DNA from: Beta vulgaris subsp. vulgaris
Lineage: Eukaryota; Streptophyta; Magnoliopsida; Caryophyllales; Amaranthaceae
NCBI RefSeq assembly: GCF_026745355.1
Contig: NC_079210.1
Coordinates: forward strand, 5,417,345-5,481,344
DNA: 64,000 nucleotides
Reading direction: 5' to 3'
Below, in pieces: positions 10,654 to 22,076 of this stretch (its first letter is position 1; the number at the start of each line of letters is the position of its first letter). The position numbers were made by a program, and so were the translations under genes. The notes beneath the pieces were generated by a model. It saw only the letters and a list, made by a program, of their open reading frames with translations. It made no database searches and was not told the origin of the DNA.

Positions 10654-12204
10654 TTCAAATAATTCTTATCATTCCTAGTTCCAAACGTATTTTTTCAAAC
10701 CTGTCCCTAGATAGAGGTTTAGTCAATATGTCAGCTATTTAATTTTCTGTTGGACAAAAATCTACTTTGACTAATCCCTTTTCTACATTGTCTTTTAAGA
10801 AATGATGACGAATGTGAATATGCTTGACTCTAGAGTGATGAATTGGATCCTTAGGAATGCATATGGCACTAGTAGTATCACATAGTATAGGAACACACTT
10901 AAATTTTATGCCAAAGTCACGTACCTGTTGTTTGATCCATAATACCTGAGAACAGCATGCAGCATCTGCCACATATTCAGCTTCGGCTGTTGAAAGAGCA
11001 ACATTTTTTGCTTCTTTGAGCTCCAAGAAACTAAGCTTGATCCTAGGAACTGGGCAATACCTGAGGTGCTTTTACGATTCACCAAGTCTCCAACATAGTC
11101 ATCATCAGAGTAGCTAACTAGATCAAAGATGTCACTTCGAGGATAGAATAAACAAAGATCATTACTTCCTTTCAAATATCTAAGGATCCTTTTGACGATG
11201 TCAAATGAGATTCCTTAGGATTTGATTGGAATCTAGCACATAAACCAACACTAAAGGAAATATCAGGCCTACTATAGTTGATAAAGTAAGGAACCAATCA
11301 TACCTCTGTAAGTTTCTGATCTATGGACTTACCACTTGGATCCTCATCTAACCTTGTTCCTGTTCCATTGGAGTATGGTTGGTTTTTGCTAATCCAGCCC
11401 ATATTTTTTCAATAACTCCTTCACATATTTTTGCTGATGGATCATTGTTCCTCTTTCAGTTTGCTTGATTTGCAAGCCGATAAAGAAGTTTAATTCTCCC
11501 ATCATGCTCATTTCAAATTCACTACGCATTAACTCAGCAAATTCCTTACAAAGAGATTCGTTAGTTGCACCAAAAATTATGTCATCCACATAAATCTGAA
11601 CCACTAGAATGTATGTTCCTTTAGATTTAAGGAACAGGGTTCTATCAACTTTTCTTCTTATAAAATCATTAGAAAGTAAGAATTTTGAGAGTCTTTCATA
11701 CCATGACCTAAGAGCTTGCTTTAGCCCATAAAGAGCTTTATCTAGCTTATAGACATGGTTAGGAAGATTAGGGTTTTCAAATCCAGAAGGTTGTTCCATA
11801 TAGACGTCTTCTATTAAATACCCATTTAAAAAGGCACATTTGACGTCCATTTGGTACAACCTAAAACCCATGAATGCAGCAAAGGCAACCAAAATTCTTA
11901 TTGCTTCTATTCTAGCTACAGGAGCAAAGGTTTCATCGAAGTCAATACCTTCTTGTCGATTGTACCCTTTTGCTACGAGTTTGGCCTTGTTCCTTATGAC
12001 TGTTCCATGCTCATCCAGCTTGTTCCTGAAGACCCATTTCAGCCCAATCACCTTTTGGTTCTTAGGCTTGGTCTCAAGATGCCAGATCTTGTTCCTCTGG
12101 AACTCATTCAGTTCCTCTTGCATGGCATTGATCCAGTTAGAATCCAGAAGGGCATCATTGTGATCTCGAGGTTCTTTCATGGACAAAAGGCTTGGAAAGC
12201 ACAA
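10654..12204 (-). pseudogene. Copia reverse transcriptase and RNase H (SIRE-like pol, C-terminal half)
   Basis: The reverse transcriptase reads openly from 12204 to 11389: [49 protein letters not shown] and the catalytic YVDDIIFGA. It copies element RNA into DNA in the virus-like particle. A frameshift region near 11200-11390 separates it from RNase H, where SYSDDDYVGD and, after another shift at about 11030, ALSTAEAEYVADAACC and HIHIRHHFLKD are visible. A stop replaces a glutamine at 10739. The frame then continues with IADILTKPLS to the natural stop at 10654. Order integrase, reverse transcriptase, RNase H identifies Ty1/copia. Confidence 0.9.
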
Positions 12205-13152
12205 ATTTTTTTCAGTTGGGTTCTCGTCTGAGTTCCCTTTTCAATATCACTTACGATTAAATCCAAGGGATGGGATTTCAGGTGTTTCCATGGTCTTGGT
12301 TCAAATCTCCTTGTCTCTGCTCCTCCTACTTAAGGATCTTCATTTGTTTCATTTTCTGGATGTATTTCTTCTACCTGTTCCTCCTGTATGACAGGATCAG
12401 GAACAATTATCTCTTTTTCACGAATATGCTTTTTGTCAGTACTGCAGGTGTTAGTTCCTCATTAAGGTTCACTGACTCTTCAGAACGAGTCAGTCCAATT
12501 TCAAAGTCATTTTCATGACTTAGTTCCTGCATGGAGTTAGTTTCATCAAAGATAATATGGATGCTTTCCTCAACACACATTGTTCCTTTGTTGTAAACTC
12601 TATATGCTTTACTATTTAAACCATATCCAATAAAAACAACCTCATGACTTCTAACATCAAATTTTCCTAAATTATCTTTACCATTGTTATGAACAAAATA
12701 TTTACAATCAAAGATTCTAAAGTATGAGATATTGGGTTTTTTTCTTTGAGTAGCTCATAAGGGGTCTTCAGGATAATGGGTTTCATCATGACTCTATTAA
12801 TGATATAGCACGCCGTATTTACTGCTTCAGTCCAGAAGTTCTTCGGAAGATTGCTGGCTATTATCATTGTTCTTGCCATGTCCTCCAAAGTGAGTTTATT
12901 CCTCTCCACCATGCCATTTTGTTGTGGAGTCCTAGGAGCTGAGAAGTTGTGGTCAAGTCCTTCATTACTGCAAAACTCATCAAATTTGGAGTTTTCAAAA
13001 TCCTTACCATGATCAGAACGCAAATGCTTAATTATAAAACCACTTATTCTTTGTGTTCTTTTAGCAAAGTTTACAAACTCATCAAATGTCTCGTCTTTGC
13101 TATGAAGAAAAATAACCCAACTGTATCTTGAAAAATCGTCAACTATAACAAG
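12205..13152 (-). pseudogene. Copia integrase, catalytic core and linker (SIRE-like)
   Basis: The frame enters at the Athila insertion point (TSD 13148-13152) with IVDDFSRYSWV, which directly continues KRYVL at 25220-25240 on the other side. Core motifs follow: LRSDHGKDFEN with the second catalytic aspartate and PQQNGMVERNK with the glutamate. The first aspartate (HMDLCGH) is on the distant 5' half. A shift near 12740 leads to a poorly conserved linker (12205-12660) containing VVFIGYGLNSKAYR-like and acidic, hinge-like sequence before the reverse transcriptase. Integrase inserts the element DNA into the host genome. This copy is interrupted and inactive. Confidence 0.88.
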
Positions 13153-14318
13153 TGATATGTCTATTTTATATAGAATTTTACCCCCATTTCCCATGGATTA
13201 TTGGTATTAATTGCGCTCTTCGGAGCCCTTTTTTAGTACTAATGTGTGTCTTGTAGTGCATTCGTGTTTTCAGGCTGATTATTATAGGAACAAGCATATT
13301 TTGGTGCATTTCCTAATCCCTGACATCGCTACATGAGGCATGAAGTCGGGACGCGCGAAAATCTCACATTTGCCTAAAAACCTGATGACCGCTCGACCGG
13401 GCGACATCTGCCCCGGCTGGTCGGGCGAGTCTTACTTAGTCAGAAATCGAAAGCTGAAGTTCTAAGAAAATTTGCTCCCGCGCCCGACCGGGCGAAATCC
13501 GCCCGGCGGTCGGGCGAATGCTACTTAGCCAATTTTAGAAGATTAAAGCTGCCAGGCGAATTTTACATGCGGGCCCGACCGGGCGAAATCCGCCCGGGCG
13601 GTCGGGCGAGGCGAATGACTATTGTGCTGAAAGGCGCCCGGCCAGGCGCGACGAAGAAGCATCAGACCTGACGACCGCCCGACCATTAATCCCAACTTAT
13701 ATGATCAATTGTTCTTGTTTGATTGGATTGTTCTTATGCTCATTATCATACTAGGGATAGGTGATTTTGATTTGACTCCGTATATCTTATTTTCAATGGG
13801 AATTGAATCTAGATGGTTTTGTTGATCCAATCAATGGTATGAATATCTTCTATGGGAATAGTTAGATGGGATTGCTAGGAATTTAATTGTGATGCTATGC
13901 TTAATGCCTCTTTCTTGCATGATTCTATGGGAATAGGTTTGATTGCTTGTTTAGAGTAGTCATTGGTACTCGGGAGAGATATTTGGTAATTATAGGGTGC
14001 ATTACTCCTCTTGGATTCTTGATTATGTTATTTGGGATGGAATTTATTCATGTATTGGTCATGCTAGTGGTGATGTTTAATTCTAGATGTTTTAGTCAAT
14101 TGATTATATCTTGTGTGTTCTTAGTAATTATTGTAGTTTAGTGTTAGTCTTAGTCAACACCCTTTTCATCATTGTTTGTCACTCGTTTAGTTAAATTGAG
14201 TCAAGATATCTAGTGTTTGATACGTTTGTCCCTGTGGATTCGACCCTGACTTGCTCTGCTACATAGTTAGGAAGTTAGTTAGGTAATTATTTTTGATAGG
14301 TGCGCGACACGCCTACCA
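13153..14318 (+). repeat. 5' LTR of Athila-like element A, with an internal deletion
   Basis: It starts TGATATGTC and ends CGCCTACCA, as does the 3' LTR. It is about 350 bp shorter. At 13684/13685 the sequence jumps over what corresponds to about 24220-24583 of the 3' LTR, with CC shared at the breakpoints. The lost part contains the TATA-like TATAAATA (24298-24305), so this LTR probably cannot drive transcription. GC-rich palindromic repeats occupy 13380-13685. Confidence 0.93.
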
Positions 14319-14323
14319 AATTT

Positions 14324-14341
14324 TGGCGCCGTTGCCGGGAC
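14324..14341 (+). promoter_or_regulatory. Primer-binding site of Athila-like element A
   Basis: TGGCGCCGTTGCCGGGA lies 5 bp after the LTR. As I recall it is complementary to the 3' end of plant tRNA-Asp, the usual primer for Athila elements. Confidence 0.88.
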
Positions 14342-14450
14342 TAACGGTATTAGATTAGTTTATCTTTGATTTTATTTAGCTAAACTGTCTTTGTTCGATC
14401 ATTGTCACTCTATTTGCTGTTTGATCTCTTTTTTTCAGTCTTTTTGTTGC

Positions 14451-15617
14451 ATGCGTACTCGTAGCAAGGGTCCACAAGATCTGATTACTCTTGATCGCGA
14501 GATCGAAGCTACAGCAAGGAGATTAGGAGGTCGAAGAAGACAACAACAACAAGAACCAACAATGGGAGACGAAGCACCACCAAAGTCTCTACGGGAATAT
14601 GCTATGCCCGATGAGACCACCACCACCATAAACAGACCGACAACCGCTGCCAATCATTTTGAGCTCAAGCCACAATTCATCCAGTTTATCTCACAGGATT
14701 CCTATGCGGGAACACCCAAAGAGAGCCCTACTAATCATTTGGCTAACTTTTTAGAAAAATGCAATACTTTGAAATTAACTAATGTTTCTGACGATTTAAT
14801 TCGGTATTGTGCTTTTCCTTTTTCTCTCAGGGACGAAGCAAAGGAATGGTTTAAGGAAGAAGAAGTGAGGAAGATTGCCACATGGCCAGAACTGAAGAAG
14901 GCTTTCCTTTACAAATTCTTCCCTCCTATGAGAACTTCCAAGTTCAGAAATGAGAAATCTGGCTTTCAACAACATGAATTGGAGTCTCTCTACGAAGCAT
15001 GGCAGAGATACAAGGCTTTGCAAAGGCAGTGTCCACACCACGGCATTCCTGAGTGGTTGCTGATTCAAACATTCTACAATGGTCTGAAGCATGAAGTTCG
15101 AAGTTCTATTGATGCGCATCTGGCGGTACTTTCATGGCAAAAACTCCAGAAGCCGCGAAGACATTGTTGGATGATATGGCTGCCAACAATTACCTGAATG
15201 ACTGGAGTATATCTCGTGGAGCCCCTAAAAAGGGAGGTAAGTATGAGGTTGATGCTATTGCTACTTTAACTAACACTGTGCAAGTTTTGCAGCTAAAGTT
15301 GATCAGTTGAGTAGCGGACCAGCAGCGCCTATTTGTGAGATTTGTGAAGTGCAAGGTCACTCCTTCACTGAGTGTCAATATAATAATCTGGGAGCGGGAA
15401 TGAGCATGTCAATGCCCTCCTTAACACAAATACAAGGCCACAAAACAACCCATACTCAAACACATTTAACCCAGGTTGGAAGCATCACCCAAATTTCTCC
15501 TACAAAAATAACCAACCTCAACCTCCACACACCAACTACTCCCAGCCACCTGGTTTCCAACAAAGACCACCATTCAACCCTTCATCATCATCCTCTCGAC
15601 CCAACCTTGAGACTATC
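14451..15617 (+). pseudogene. Athila-type gag (capsid plus zinc knuckle)
   Basis: The ATG at 14451 (MRTRSKGPQDLITLD) starts a basic N-terminus with a glutamine run. The retrotransposon gag capsid follows at about residues 60-230, with LANFLEKCNTLKL, FPFSLRDEAKEWFKEE and LYEAWQRYKALQRQCPHHG. The frame breaks near 15130-15190. It resumes in another frame with a CX2CX4HX4C knuckle, CEICEVQGHSFTEC (about 15334-15375), which would bind the genomic RNA. Asparagine/proline-rich sequence leads on to the protease region. The start was chosen because it lies 110 bp after the primer-binding site and opens the conserved MRTRSK start. Confidence 0.88.
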
Positions 15618-16933
15618 ATGGAGAATTTAGCTTCCTCTCAGGCTAAGCAAGTTGAATACCAAGCCAAGCAGAATGAATTTTTCAACAACTCTCTCCAACA
15701 AATCACTGCTCATAATAAATTGATGGAGAGTCAGATGACCCAACTAGCCCAACAAATAAGCCACCTCTCTAAACCTTCAGGCCAACTTCCTGGGCAAACT
15801 GAACCAAATCCCAAGGGGCATATCAATGCCATTTCATTGAGGAGCGGTAAGGAATTGCAAGAGCCTACAAGGAGGGTAACTGAGCACCACAACACTGCAA
15901 AAGAGGTTATAGAGTTGAGTGAGGAAGTTCAAGAGAAGACGGGTTTGGAAGATGAAGCTAAGAAGACTAAGAAAGAGGAACCCACTGTCATTCCTATTAA
16001 ACCATACAAGCCACCTGTTCCGTTCCCTCAAAGATTGGCACAGGCAAAACTTGAAAAGAAATATGGGAAGTTCCTTGACATCCTGAAGAAGCTACACATC
16101 AACATACCCTTCTTGGATGCCATATCTGAGATGCCTTCTTACGCTAAGTTTTTGAAAGACATGCTCTCTAACAAACGAAAAATTGAAGAAAATGTCACTG
16201 TTTCACTAACTGCTGAGTGTAGTGCTATTTTGCAGAATACGCTTCCAGAAAAGCTAGGAGATCCGGGCAGCTATTCCATTCCGGTCAAGCTTGGAGATAT
16301 TGCTATCAAGAATGCTCTATGTGATCTTGGGGCTAGTGTTAGTCTCATGCCGTTATCTATCTGCAAGCAACTCAACATGGGCGAACTAAAACCCACACGC
16401 ATCTCTCTACAACTAGCTGACAGGACAGTGAAGTTTCCACTTGGTATACTTGAAGATGTTCCTCTTCGAGTGGGTAAATTCTTTATTCCTGTGATTTTGT
16501 CGTCATGGAGATGAAGGAAGATGCACAAGTTCCCATAATTCTTGGAAGACCTTTTTTGGCCACTGCTGGAGCCATTATTGACATGAAGAAGGGTAAAATC
16601 ACTTTTGAAGTAGGTGATGAAAAGATGGAGTACACACTCACAAACTCCATGACTTCTCCTTCTATGGGAGAAACTGTTTATAGAGTGGATGCTCTTGATG
16701 AGGTGATAGAAGCAGAGGCTTTCAATCTGCAACTGGATGATTCGCTACAAACGGTCTTGATGGGTAGTGCTGATGAGGAAGATTGGGAGACTAAGGAATA
16801 CAAGAGACTTCTAGAGGAGACACGAGCCACTGCAGAAGCTGAAGAGCCTCTCCAGGAATTGCTGCATTCTGAGGACACTAAGGAGAGTACTACGCCTCCT
16901 AAGGTAGAACTGAAACCTCTCCCTCTACTTTGA
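15618..16933 (+). pseudogene. Athila-type gag C-terminus and aspartic protease
   Basis: The frame opens with a glutamine-rich coiled-coil stretch, then INAISLRSGKELQEPTR and PPVPFPQRLAQAKLEKKYGK, markers that precede the protease in Athila polyproteins. The protease active site DLGASVSLMPLSICKQL is at about 16324-16370, and its C-terminal part (ILGRPFLATAGAIIDMKKG) continues in the next frame after a shift near 16505. The protease cleaves the gag-pol polyprotein during particle maturation. The tail is acidic and runs into reverse transcriptase after a further shift at about 16930. Confidence 0.9.
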
Positions 16934-17009
16934 AATATGTGTTCATGGGTCCCAATGATACATACCCTGTATTGTTAATTCTGAGCTTGATGACATTCAA
17001 ATTGAAAAA

Positions 17010-18428
17010 TTGCTCGTTATTTTAAGGAAATATAAGAATGTCATTGGGTACACCATTGATGATATCAAGGGTATTAATCCCTCATTTTGCATGCACAAAA
17101 TCATTCTTGAGGACGAACATGCTTCCTCTATAGAATCTCAACGAAGACTTAATCCAAATATGATGGAAGTAGTCAAGAAAGAGGTTCTTAAATTGCTTGA
17201 TGCAGGTATAATCTACCCTATCTCAGATAGTAAGTGGGTTAGCCCTGTTCAAGTAGTCCCTAAGAAAGGAGGTATGACCGTTGTCAAGAATGATAAGGGT
17301 GAGCAAGTTCCCACTAGGACTGTGACAGGGTGGCGCATGTGTATTGATTATAGACGATTGAATAAGGCCACCCACAAGGATCATTTTCCCCTCCCCTTCA
17401 TTGATCAATGTTAGAAAGACTGGCAAAACACTCCTTTTTCTGTTGGTTGGATGGATACTCTGGTTTTTTCCAAATTCCTATTCATCCAAGTGACCAGGAA
17501 AAGACTACCTTCACATGTCCTTATGGCACCTTTGCATATCGAAGGATGCCATTTGGACTGTGTAATGCTCCTGCCACTTTTCAGCGTTGCATGATGGCAA
17601 TTTTTTCCAGTCTTATTGAGAACTCTATGGAAGTATTTATGGATGACTTCTCCGTCTATGGAACATCTTTTGACGTTTGTCTTGCTAATTTACAAAAGGT
17701 GCTCCATAGATGCAAAGAAGTTAATTTGATTCTCAACTGGGAAAAATGTCATTTTATGGTGCAACAAGGAGTCGTTCGGGTCATATTGTTTCTCATCGGG
17801 GCATTGAAGTCGACAAAGCAAAAATAGAGGTCATTGAGCGTTTACCACCTCCTAACTCTGTCAAAGGAGTAAGGAGCTTTCTTGGTCATGCGGGATTCTA
17901 CCGCCGCTTCATAAAAGATTTTTCCAAAATTGCTCGACCTCTAACTGAGCTTTTAGGCAAAGATGTCCCTTTTGTGTTTACTGATGCTTGTACTGAGGCT
18001 TTTCACAGGTTAAAAGCGGCTCTTATTTCTGCTCCTATAATTCAATCGCCTGACTGGAATCTCCCTTTCGAGATTATGTGCGATGCTAGTGACTACGCAG
18101 TGGGAGCAGTATTGGGTCAGAGGGAGGATGGTAAACTGCATGCCATCTACTATACAAGCAAGACTCTTACTCCGGCCCAGATGAACTATGCCACAACTGA
18201 GAAGGAACTGTTAGCAGTGGTGTATGCGATGGAGAAATTTCGGTCCTATCTGGTGGGGTCGAAGGTGATAATTCACACTGATCATGCGGCTCTTAAATAT
18301 TTGATGAGCAAGAAGGATGCTAAGCCCCGTTTGATTCGGTGGATTTTGTTGTTACAAGAGTTTGACTTGGAGATTCGAGACAAGAAGGTGTTGAGAACGT
18401 TGTTGCAGATCACCTTTCTCGAATTGTT
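17010..18428 (+). pseudogene. Ty3/gypsy reverse transcriptase and RNase H (Athila A)
   Basis: Reverse transcriptase motifs are LDAGIIYPISDSKWVSPVQV, WRMCIDYRRLNKAT, FFCWLDGYSGFFQI, RMPFGLCNAPATFQRCM and the catalytic VFMDDFSVYG (about 17630-17665). RNase H follows with [28 protein letters not shown] and [11 protein letters not shown] (18060-18310). Frameshifts occur at about 17405, 17750-17830 and 18395. The two activities copy RNA into double-stranded DNA. The domain content is complete and residues are well conserved despite the shifts. Confidence 0.93.
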
Positions 18429-19803
18429 ATGGATGCTGAAGGTGATGAGGCTCTACCAATTGATGATACTTTTCCTGATGAGCAGCTTCTAGCTTTAGCC
18501 ACTGCAGAGATCCCATGGTATGCTGATATAGCCAACTATTTGGCTAGTGACACTATTCCTCATGGATATTCATCTCAACAAAAGAAGAATTTCTTTAAGG
18601 ATGTGAGGAGGTATTTTTGGGATGAGCCCTTCCTTTACAAGTCTTGCGCGATGGGGTATTAGAAGGTGTATTCCTGGAAATGAGGTATCCTCTATTATAT
18701 CTCATTGTCATGATTTACCTTGTGGAGGCCATGCTAGTACTAATAAAACTGCAGCGAAAATTCTTCAATGTGGTTTTTATTGGCCTACTTTGTTCAAGGA
18801 TGTTCATCATTATGTGCATTCTTGTGATCGCTGTCAAAGAACGGGAAATCTTTCCCGTCGGAATGAGATGCCTCTTAACGCTATTCTTGAAGTGGAGATA
18901 TTTGATGTGTGGGGTGTAGACTTCATGGGTCCGTTCCCTTCTTCTTATGGGAACAAGTATATTCTGGTTGCTGTGGACTATGTCTCCAAATGGGTGGAGG
19001 CTCTTGCTTCTCCAACTAATGATGCTCGTGTGGTTAGTAGATTTTTCAAGAAAACTATTTTTCCTCGCTTTGGCATTCCACGGGTTTTGATTAGTGATGG
19101 AGGTAAGCATTTTCTGGAGAATAAATTTGAAGCTATGCTTAAGAAGTATGGGGTGCATCATAGAGTGGGACTTTCATATCATCCCCAAACTAGTGGACAA
19201 GTGGAGGTTTCCAACCGTGAGATCAAAACTATCCTAGAGAAGACGGTTGCACGAACACGAAAAGATTGGGCTGCTAAACTTGATGATGCATTATGGGCTT
19301 ACAGGACAGCATTCAAGACCCCCATAGGTACCACACCATATCGTCTTGTTTATGGGAAAGCATGTCATCTCCCTGTTGAGTTAGAGCATCGTGCATTTTG
19401 GGCTATTAAGAGCCTCAATTTCGACTCTCACACGGTGGGCGAGAAGAGACTCCTTCAACTTGCTGAGCTTGATGAGCTTCGTCTGGATGCTTATGAGAGT
19501 TCTAGATTGTACAAGGAGAAGACTAAGAGTGGCATGACAAGGGAATTGTGCGCCGCGAGTTCAAGGAAGGGGACTTGGTTCTTCTTTTTAATTCTCGTCT
19601 GAAGCTATTTCCCTGGTAAACTTCGTTCGCGGTGGTCCGGTCCATTCAAGGTCTACAAGGTTTTTCCTTATGGTTCAGTGGAGCTTTGGAACCGGCAAGG
19701 AGACACTTTCAAAGTCAATGGCCACCGATTGAAGCATTACCGAGCTGGAGATCCCATTGCTGAGCAAGTTGACATCATACTCTCCATCCCTTCACCTGAG
19801 TGA
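18429..19803 (+). pseudogene. Ty3/gypsy integrase (Athila A)
   Basis: The N-terminal zinc-binding part is seen as [20 protein letters not shown] and CDRCQRTGN. The catalytic triad is in [24 protein letters not shown] and [11 protein letters not shown]. The chromo-less C-terminal part is [20 protein letters not shown], then (after a shift near 19540) LRSRWSGPFKVYKVFPYG and a stop at 19801-19803. Frameshifts at about 18640 and 19545 inactivate it. It would insert the element DNA and duplicate 5 bp, as seen at both ends of this element. Confidence 0.92.
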
Positions 19804-20702
19804 TACTAGAGGAGGTCGAGCTAATGACTTAAAAACTAGCGCTTATTGGGAGGCAACCCAATTTCCTACTTTTTCATTTCTTTTTCTTTTGATTTGATTT
19901 TATTTTTTTATTATTTTATTTTTTATTTTTATTTTTTTGGAGTGATTTTGGAGTGAAAAAAAAAATTTGCACAAGTGTGGAACTCTACTGCAGGAACATG
20001 AGAAAAAAACGGACTAAAGCGGAACAAAATTATGTGCACTGGGCACCGCCCGGGTGGTCGGGCGAATTCTGCCCGGGCGGGCGCGCAAGCACACTTAAGC
20101 TGGGCCATTCAAGACGTGAAAATTGACTAAGGACGAAATTCCGCCCGGGCGGTCGATCGAAATCCACCCGGTCGGGCGCGCAAGCACAAATCCAAGAGAG
20201 AAATTCAGAAAACACGAAAAAAACTAAGGAAGAATTTCCGCTCGGGCGGTCGGGCGAAACCCGCCCGATCGGGCGAGACGCAGATTCTCGAGATAAAACC
20301 CACGATTTTTCTGATTTCCTTCACTCTCTTTCAAACCCCCATCTAACTTCATCTTCTTCCTCTCACTCTTTCTCTCTCCTCTCAAACCCTAACCCCAATT
20401 CTCTCTTTCCTCACCATCTCCACTTCAAATTCTTAAAATTTCTAATCTTTCACTCATTCACCAAATTCCCATCTTACTTACAAACTTTTCCCCTCACTCT
20501 CTCTCCTCTTCCTCCTTCTTCTCACTTCCTCTTTGGGTTTTTCTTGAGTAAAGGTTTGATTTTTATGGTGATTTTTGCTAGATTAACCTTGCAAATTGCG
20601 TTTTAAATTTATGGTCATTATGAGATGATTTCCTTCAAATTTTTGTGAAATTCTCAATTTCTCCACCATTGCTCTGTTTTTGCAGGTTTTTCATCATCTC
20701 TA
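19804..20702 (+). other. Spacer between integrase and envelope-like ORF, with GC palindromes
   Basis: No coding region. At 20041-20280 there are four or so blocks of the type GCCCGGGCGGTCGGGCGAA, the same family of palindromic repeats as in the element's LTRs. The following 20320-20560 is a CT-rich stretch resembling a plant 5' untranslated leader, and TTTTTGCAG just before the ATG at 20703 looks like a splice acceptor. A spliced subgenomic message for the envelope-like ORF is therefore possible. Confidence 0.65.
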
Positions 20703-22076
20703 ATGGCGGGCGAGAGGTACACGTGGCTCTCACCCTACTGCAATTGAGGTAGATCCTGACTTTCCTCATATAATTTTCAAGGATGAGGCTCAAAAGGTGC
20801 GTTTTCAAAAACTTAAGCACCGTATGATTGCCCCACCCGATTTGTTCATAGTGACCTCTTGCATGTTTTGGGTATTGCTGAAATTACCCGCACATTATTT
20901 GTTGGTATGGGAATAGAACAATTCCTCACCTTGTACCATGGCACATATGCGGACCTGACCCTAGAATTTCTAAGTTCCTTAGAGATTCGAAAACACGCTC
21001 AAAATGACCATGTCCTGTATTTTCGCATTTCCAATGTGGATAGGAGACTGACCCTCCGTCAATTTGCACAGCTATTTGGTATGACCGTTAGGGGGGAAAG
21101 GAAGAAACCAGAGACATTTCTGCTAGGCCAACTTTGGGAAGCCCTCACTGGTGTTAGACCACCCAACTGTCAGCATTTACAGATTAAGTCGGTCCATCAT
21201 CCTAGCATTCGATTCCTGTTAAAATTCTTGGGGAGTACTATCTTTGGGCGGTGGGAACCCAACACTCTAGGACTGAGGAACTAAGTGCTCTTGGACTTAT
21301 CTGTGGCCCGTCACCATGCCTATGCAGTTTGATCTTGCGTATGCATTTATGCATCATCTGCATAAGATTTCTACGACTTACCCCACTTTTGAGGAGGACG
21401 GCAGTGTCCGTTCCTCCGTACCTATTGTCATTGGGGGACTAGTCACCCACATCGCCTGTCATTTCGGCCATGTTGAGATTCGGGCCAATGCTGTTCCGGG
21501 GCCTTCTTACCTTGACCTTGACCACTTCTTATGCGTACGGTACATTGTCCCTAGTGGTCGGAATTATAGGTGGATGATTGTCGCTAACCAGTCTATACTT
21601 CTTCCAGACCCCCTTAGCCCAGCCGCTTATAGAGGATGACCACACAGGGAATGCCGCTCTACCTACCTATCTCCTTCCTGTTGGAGATGCGGCCCACCAC
21701 CTGAGACTGGTCCCGTACCTGAGCCTCCACAGTCTACCGTAGGCGAGAGGCCGCCCCTTCATGCCCTCCTCTTCCTTCATGCCCTCCTCCTCTACCCAAC
21801 CCCTCCCCCTACTGCTGACTTTGAGGGGATGATGAGTGTGTTGAGCGTATGGAACTGAATATGACTGCAACACTCAAGCTCTAGAGCGCCTAGAGCGCCG
21901 CGTAGACACCATCTACGATGACCAGCGCCTTGCTATGTTCCCTATGTATGATGATTATTGCAGGCTTGGTACGATCGCACAGGCGGGTCCCCAGTTGGTA
22001 CACCTGGAACCCCGCCTATGGTGGAGCTGGAGGGAGTGGCGCTGATGATTCTGATTCCGATTCTATGGCCGACTGA
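20703..22076 (+). pseudogene. Athila envelope-like ORF
   Basis: The frame starts at the ATG at 20703 (MAGERYTW), directly after a TTTTTGCAG acceptor-like sequence. After early shifts a conserved globular region is open at 20859-21284 (EQFLTLYHGTYADLTLEFLS, FRISNVDRRLTLRQFAQLFG) and at 21316-21639 (YAFMHHLHKISTTYPTF, LDLDHFLCVRYIV). This resembles the plant ATHILA ORF1-type domain that follows pol in these elements. The acidic C-terminus DDSDSDSMAD ends at the stop 22074-22076. Several frameshifts. No membrane segment is obvious in what remains. The biochemical role of this protein is not known. Confidence 0.75.

Noticed and set aside
11840..12518. Plus-strand open frames opposite the copia reverse transcriptase
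   Set aside because: Antisense shadows of conserved pol codons.
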